Part shown: piece by piece, positions 42,049 through 44,368 of the stretch | How positions within the stretch are numbered: the first letter of the stretch is position 1 | Layout: the number at the start of each line of letters is the position of its first letter | Source: Acidobacteriota bacterium | GTDB taxonomy: Bacteria > Acidobacteriota > Terriglobia > Acidiferrales > UBA7541 | Reading direction: 5' to 3' | DNA: 44,368 bases | Assembly: GCA_003223245.1 (NCBI GenBank) | Contig: QHYI01000120.1 | Coordinates: forward strand, 1 to 44,368 | Position numbers and translations under genes: made by a program | The notes under the pieces: model-generated | What the model saw: the letters and a program-made list of their open reading frames with translations, nothing else | Told to the model about the DNA's origin: nothing | Database searches by the model: none

Positions 42049-44337
42049 TCAGGATTTCGGCGCCCACTTGAAATAAACAGCGGCAAGGGGCGGCAGAGTG
42101 AGGACGAGCGAGTGAGGGCGGCCCTGGGCAGGCTGGTCAGAGGCGTCCTGGCCGCCAGCGTTGCCAACATTCGAACCACCGTAAATGGAAGCGTCGGTGT
42201 TGAGGATTTCGCGATAGTAGCCAGGCCGTGGAACGCCAAGTCGATAGCCCTCGCGAACGACGGGAGTTGCATTGACGACCGCAACGATCAAATCTTCCGG
42301 GTTTTTGCCGCGGCGAATGAAGCTCAAGACGCTATTGTCGGCGTCATTGGCGTCAATCCATTCGAAACCGTGCCAATCGAAGTCGATTTGATGGAGTGCA
42401 GGCTCGGAAATGTAGACGCGATTCAAATCGGCGACTAGCCGCTGGATCCCGCGATGCGAATCCCACTGTAACAAATCCCAGTCTAGACTGCGCGCTTCGC
42501 TCCACTCGTGGCGCTGGGCAAATTCCTGGCCCATAAAAAGCAGTTTCTTGCCGGGATGCGCGTAGTGATAGCCATACAGCAAGCGAAGATTGGCGAACTG
42601 CTGCCACAGGTCGCCGGGCATTTTGTGAAGCAGCGAGTTTTTGCCGTGGACGACCTCATCGTGGGAGAAGGGAAGAACGAAATTTTCCGTGAAAGCGTAG
42701 AGCATAGAAAAGGTGATCTTGTTGTGCTCGTATTTACGGTGCACGGGATCGTGGGAGAAATAATTGAGCGTGTCGTTCATCCAGCCCATGTTCCATTTGA
42801 AGCTAAAACCGAGACCCCCGAGGTAGGTTGGGCGGGAGACCGCAGGCCAAGCGGTGGATTCTTCGGCGATGGTAAGGATGCCGGGGAATTTGCCGTGCGT
42901 GACTTCGTTCATGTGCTTGAGGAAATCGATGGCTTGCAGATTTTCGCGGCCCCCATATTGATTGGGAATCCACGCGCCTTCTTTGCGCGAGTAATCGAGA
43001 TAGAGCATGGAAGCGACGGCATCTACACGGAGACCGTCGATGTGATATTTGTCGAGCCAGAAGAGCGCGTTGGAAAGTAAATAATTTTGCACCTCGTTGC
43101 GGCCGTAGTTGTAAACCAGCGTGCCCCAATCGGGGTGCGCGCCTTGGCGCGGGTCGGCGTGTTCGTACAAGTGGCTGCCGTCGAAATAAGCGAGGCCATG
43201 GGCGTCGCGCGGGAAATGCGCGGGCGTCCAATCGAGAATCACGCCGATGCCAGCTTGGTGGCAGCGATCGACAAACTCCATGAATTCTGTGGGTGCGCCA
43301 TAGCGGCTAGTAGCGGCGAAATAGCCAAGGGTCTGGTAGCCCCAGGAGCCGTCGTAAGGATGCTCCATGACGGGCAGCAACTCAATGTGTGTGTACCCGA
43401 GTTCTTTGACGTAAGGAATCAGCTGGTCGGCGAACTCGCGGTAGTTTAGCCAGCGATTGTGGTCCTCGGGAACGCGACGCCACGAGCCGAGATGGACTTC
43501 GTAAATGGAGAGGGGAGACTGGAACCAGTTTTTGCCAGAGCGTTGCGAGAGCCAATCCGCGTCATGCCAACGATAAGTGTCGAGATTGGTAACGACGGAG
43601 CCGGTGTTGGGGCGCACTTCGGAACGGAAAGCGTAGGGATCGGCTTTGAGGGGAAGCATGTTGTCGTCGGGGCCGATGATTTCGAATTTATAGATCGCAC
43701 CTTCATCAAGTTCGGGAATGAAAATCTCCCAGATGCCCGACGAGCCGCGCGCGCGCATGGGATGGACCCGGCCGTCCCAATGATTGAAATCGCCGACAAC
43801 GCTGATGCGGCGAGCGCTGGGCGCCCAGACGGCAAAGTAGACGCCGCGAACGCCTTCCAGGGTAACGAGATGAGCGCCAAGCTTTTGGTAGGTGTCGTAG
43901 TGGCGGCCCTCGCCCATGAGATACAAATCAAACTCGGTAAGGAGGCAGGGGAAAGCGTAGGGGTCGTAGACCTCAAAAGATTCGCCATGATAGGTGCGGC
44001 CCTGAATTTTGTAGCTGCTGGGTGTCGGTGAACTGGTCTCGCCCGCCTGCAGCATGGCTTCGAAAAAGCCTTCCGGGCGCAATTTCACAGCTTCGACGAC
44101 TTTGGCAGGGCCAGGCGCAGCGCTTTCCGAAGAGGCCGGTTGCAACGAAATGCGCCCTTCTTCGGCCCAAGGGATGAAAAAGCGCACGGTCCAGCCGCCA
44201 TCCCCGGGATGCGGCCCGAGAAAACTAAAGGGATCGGAATGACGACCCGCCACGACCGCGTCGATTTGCGAATGGAGACGGGGATCGCGGGGCGCGATTG
44301 GTTTCGAGGGCGAGGCAGCGGCGTGATGTTCAGGCAA
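42049..44337 (-). CDS. glgB: 1,4-alpha-glucan branching enzyme
   Basis: GlgB makes the alpha-1,6 branches of glycogen. The 762-residue frame holds the N-terminal carbohydrate modules, with the CBM48-like [23 protein letters not shown] at about 167-189. The GH13 barrel has DWTPAH at 369-374, the nucleophile Asp439 in GLRVDA, the acid-base Glu492 in TIAEES and Asp560 in [10 protein letters not shown]. The C-terminal all-beta domain ends [13 protein letters not shown] at 44337 with GGAGG 8 bases upstream is used, but the frame stays open to the window edge (reading [10 protein letters not shown]), so the gene may begin outside. A copy of its 3' end lies at 40563-40630. Confidence 0.94.
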   Translation of the reverse strand: MPEHHAAASPSKPIAPRDPRLHSQIDAVVAGRHSDPFSFLGPHPGDGGWTVRFFIPWAEEGRISLQPASSESAAPGPAKVVEAVKLRPEGFFEAMLQAGETSSPTPSSYKIQGRTYHGESFEVYDPYAFPCLLTEFDLYLMGEGRHYDTYQKLGAHLVTLEGVRGVYFAVWAPSARRISVVGDFNHWDGRVHPMRARGSSGIWEIFIPELDEGAIYKFEIIGPDDNMLPLKADPYAFRSEVRPNTGSVVTNLDTYRWHDADWLSQRSGKNWFQSPLSIYEVHLGSWRRVPEDHNRWLNYREFADQLIPYVKELGYTHIELLPVMEHPYDGSWGYQTLGYFAATSRYGAPTEFMEFVDRCHQAGIGVILDWTPAHFPRDAHGLAYFDGSHLYEHADPRQGAHPDWGTLVYNYGRNEVQNYLLSNALFWLDKYHIDGLRVDAVASMLYLDYSRKEGAWIPNQYGGRENLQAIDFLKHMNEVTHGKFPGILTIAEESTAWPAVSRPTYLGGLGFSFKWNMGWMNDTLNYFSHDPVHRKYEHNKITFSMLYAFTENFVLPFSHDEVVHGKNSLLHKMPGDLWQQFANLRLLYGYHYAHPGKKLLFMGQEFAQRHEWSEARSLDWDLLQWDSHRGIQRLVADLNRVYISEPALHQIDFDWHGFEWIDANDADNSVLSFIRRGKNPEDLIVAVVNATPVVREGYRLGVPRPGYYREILNTDASIYGGSNVGNAGGQDASDQPAQGRPHSLVLTLPPLAAVYFKWAPKS

Positions 44338-44368
44338 CGGCGGAGCCTCCGCAAGTTGAGCGACGCGC

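Noticed and set aside
1-44368. CRISPR array, toxin-antitoxin pair, prophage or insertion sequence
   Set aside because: No regularly spaced repeats, no transposase or integrase motifs, and no small paired genes of those families were found.

Overview
The window looks like an ordinary stretch of chromosome from an acidobacterium. The best taxonomic marker is the 888-residue orphan permease at 33092-35758, which has the build of the acidobacterial duplicated orphan permeases (ADOP). Supporting signs are paired secreted carboxypeptidase-regulatory-like proteins, a BlaI/M56 pair, an M49 peptidase and a moderately GC-rich sequence with AT-richer spacers. I found no integrase, transposase, phage gene, CRISPR array, tRNA or rRNA. 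The taxonomic placement is inference.

Layout. 1-2322: end of a histidine-utilisation operon (hutI end, an embedded membrane protein, fused formiminotransferase-cyclodeaminase). 2362-4062: a secreted protein, then a convergent pair of a 59-residue Cys-rich protein and a degenerate RsbW-like ATPase-fold protein. 4279-6760: BlaI repressor and an M56 peptidase whose C-terminus resembles an efflux adaptor. 7147-14395: acyl-CoA synthetase, outer-membrane protein, M16 peptidase and thiG. 14782-21592: MASE1-GGDEF cyclase, DinB-like protein, CPBP protease, DUF1624-like acyltransferase, FtsB-like protein, phosphohexomutase, CutA. 21719-26948: two coupled secreted beta-sandwich proteins, a transsulfuration enzyme and a small secreted protein. 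27410-30534: an orphan permease, a ferredoxin-reductase-like protein and two related secreted proteins. 31139-44368: D-threonine-aldolase-like enzyme, ADOP permease, SDR, tandem-PilZ protein, M49 peptidase, VOC-SpoIIE phosphatase and glgB.

How genes work together. The hut genes convert imidazolonepropionate products through formiminoglutamate to glutamate and C1-tetrahydrofolate. blaI and the M56 protease form a self-regulated sensor-repressor unit. Signalling genes are frequent: a GGDEF cyclase with an intact inhibitory site, a PilZ protein, a PP2C-type phosphatase and a HATPase-like protein.

Most unusual observations. (1) Two diverged copies of an intergenic sequence (30795-31038 and 32633-32873), each ending in a terminator hairpin with no gene upstream on that strand, look like a small-RNA family. 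They bracket one gene as direct repeats. (2) A remnant of the glgB 3' end (40563-40630) lies on the far side of the VOC-SpoIIE phosphatase gene, so that gene is bracketed by direct repeats of the glgB tail. (3) The M56 peptidase is fused to an efflux-adaptor-like tail. (4) Two adjacent secreted proteins share an unrecognised repeated domain. (5) Structured leaders precede thiG, the M49 peptidase and the transsulfuration enzyme. (6) Several genes have a -10-like box 6-7 nt before the start codon, suggesting leaderless transcripts.
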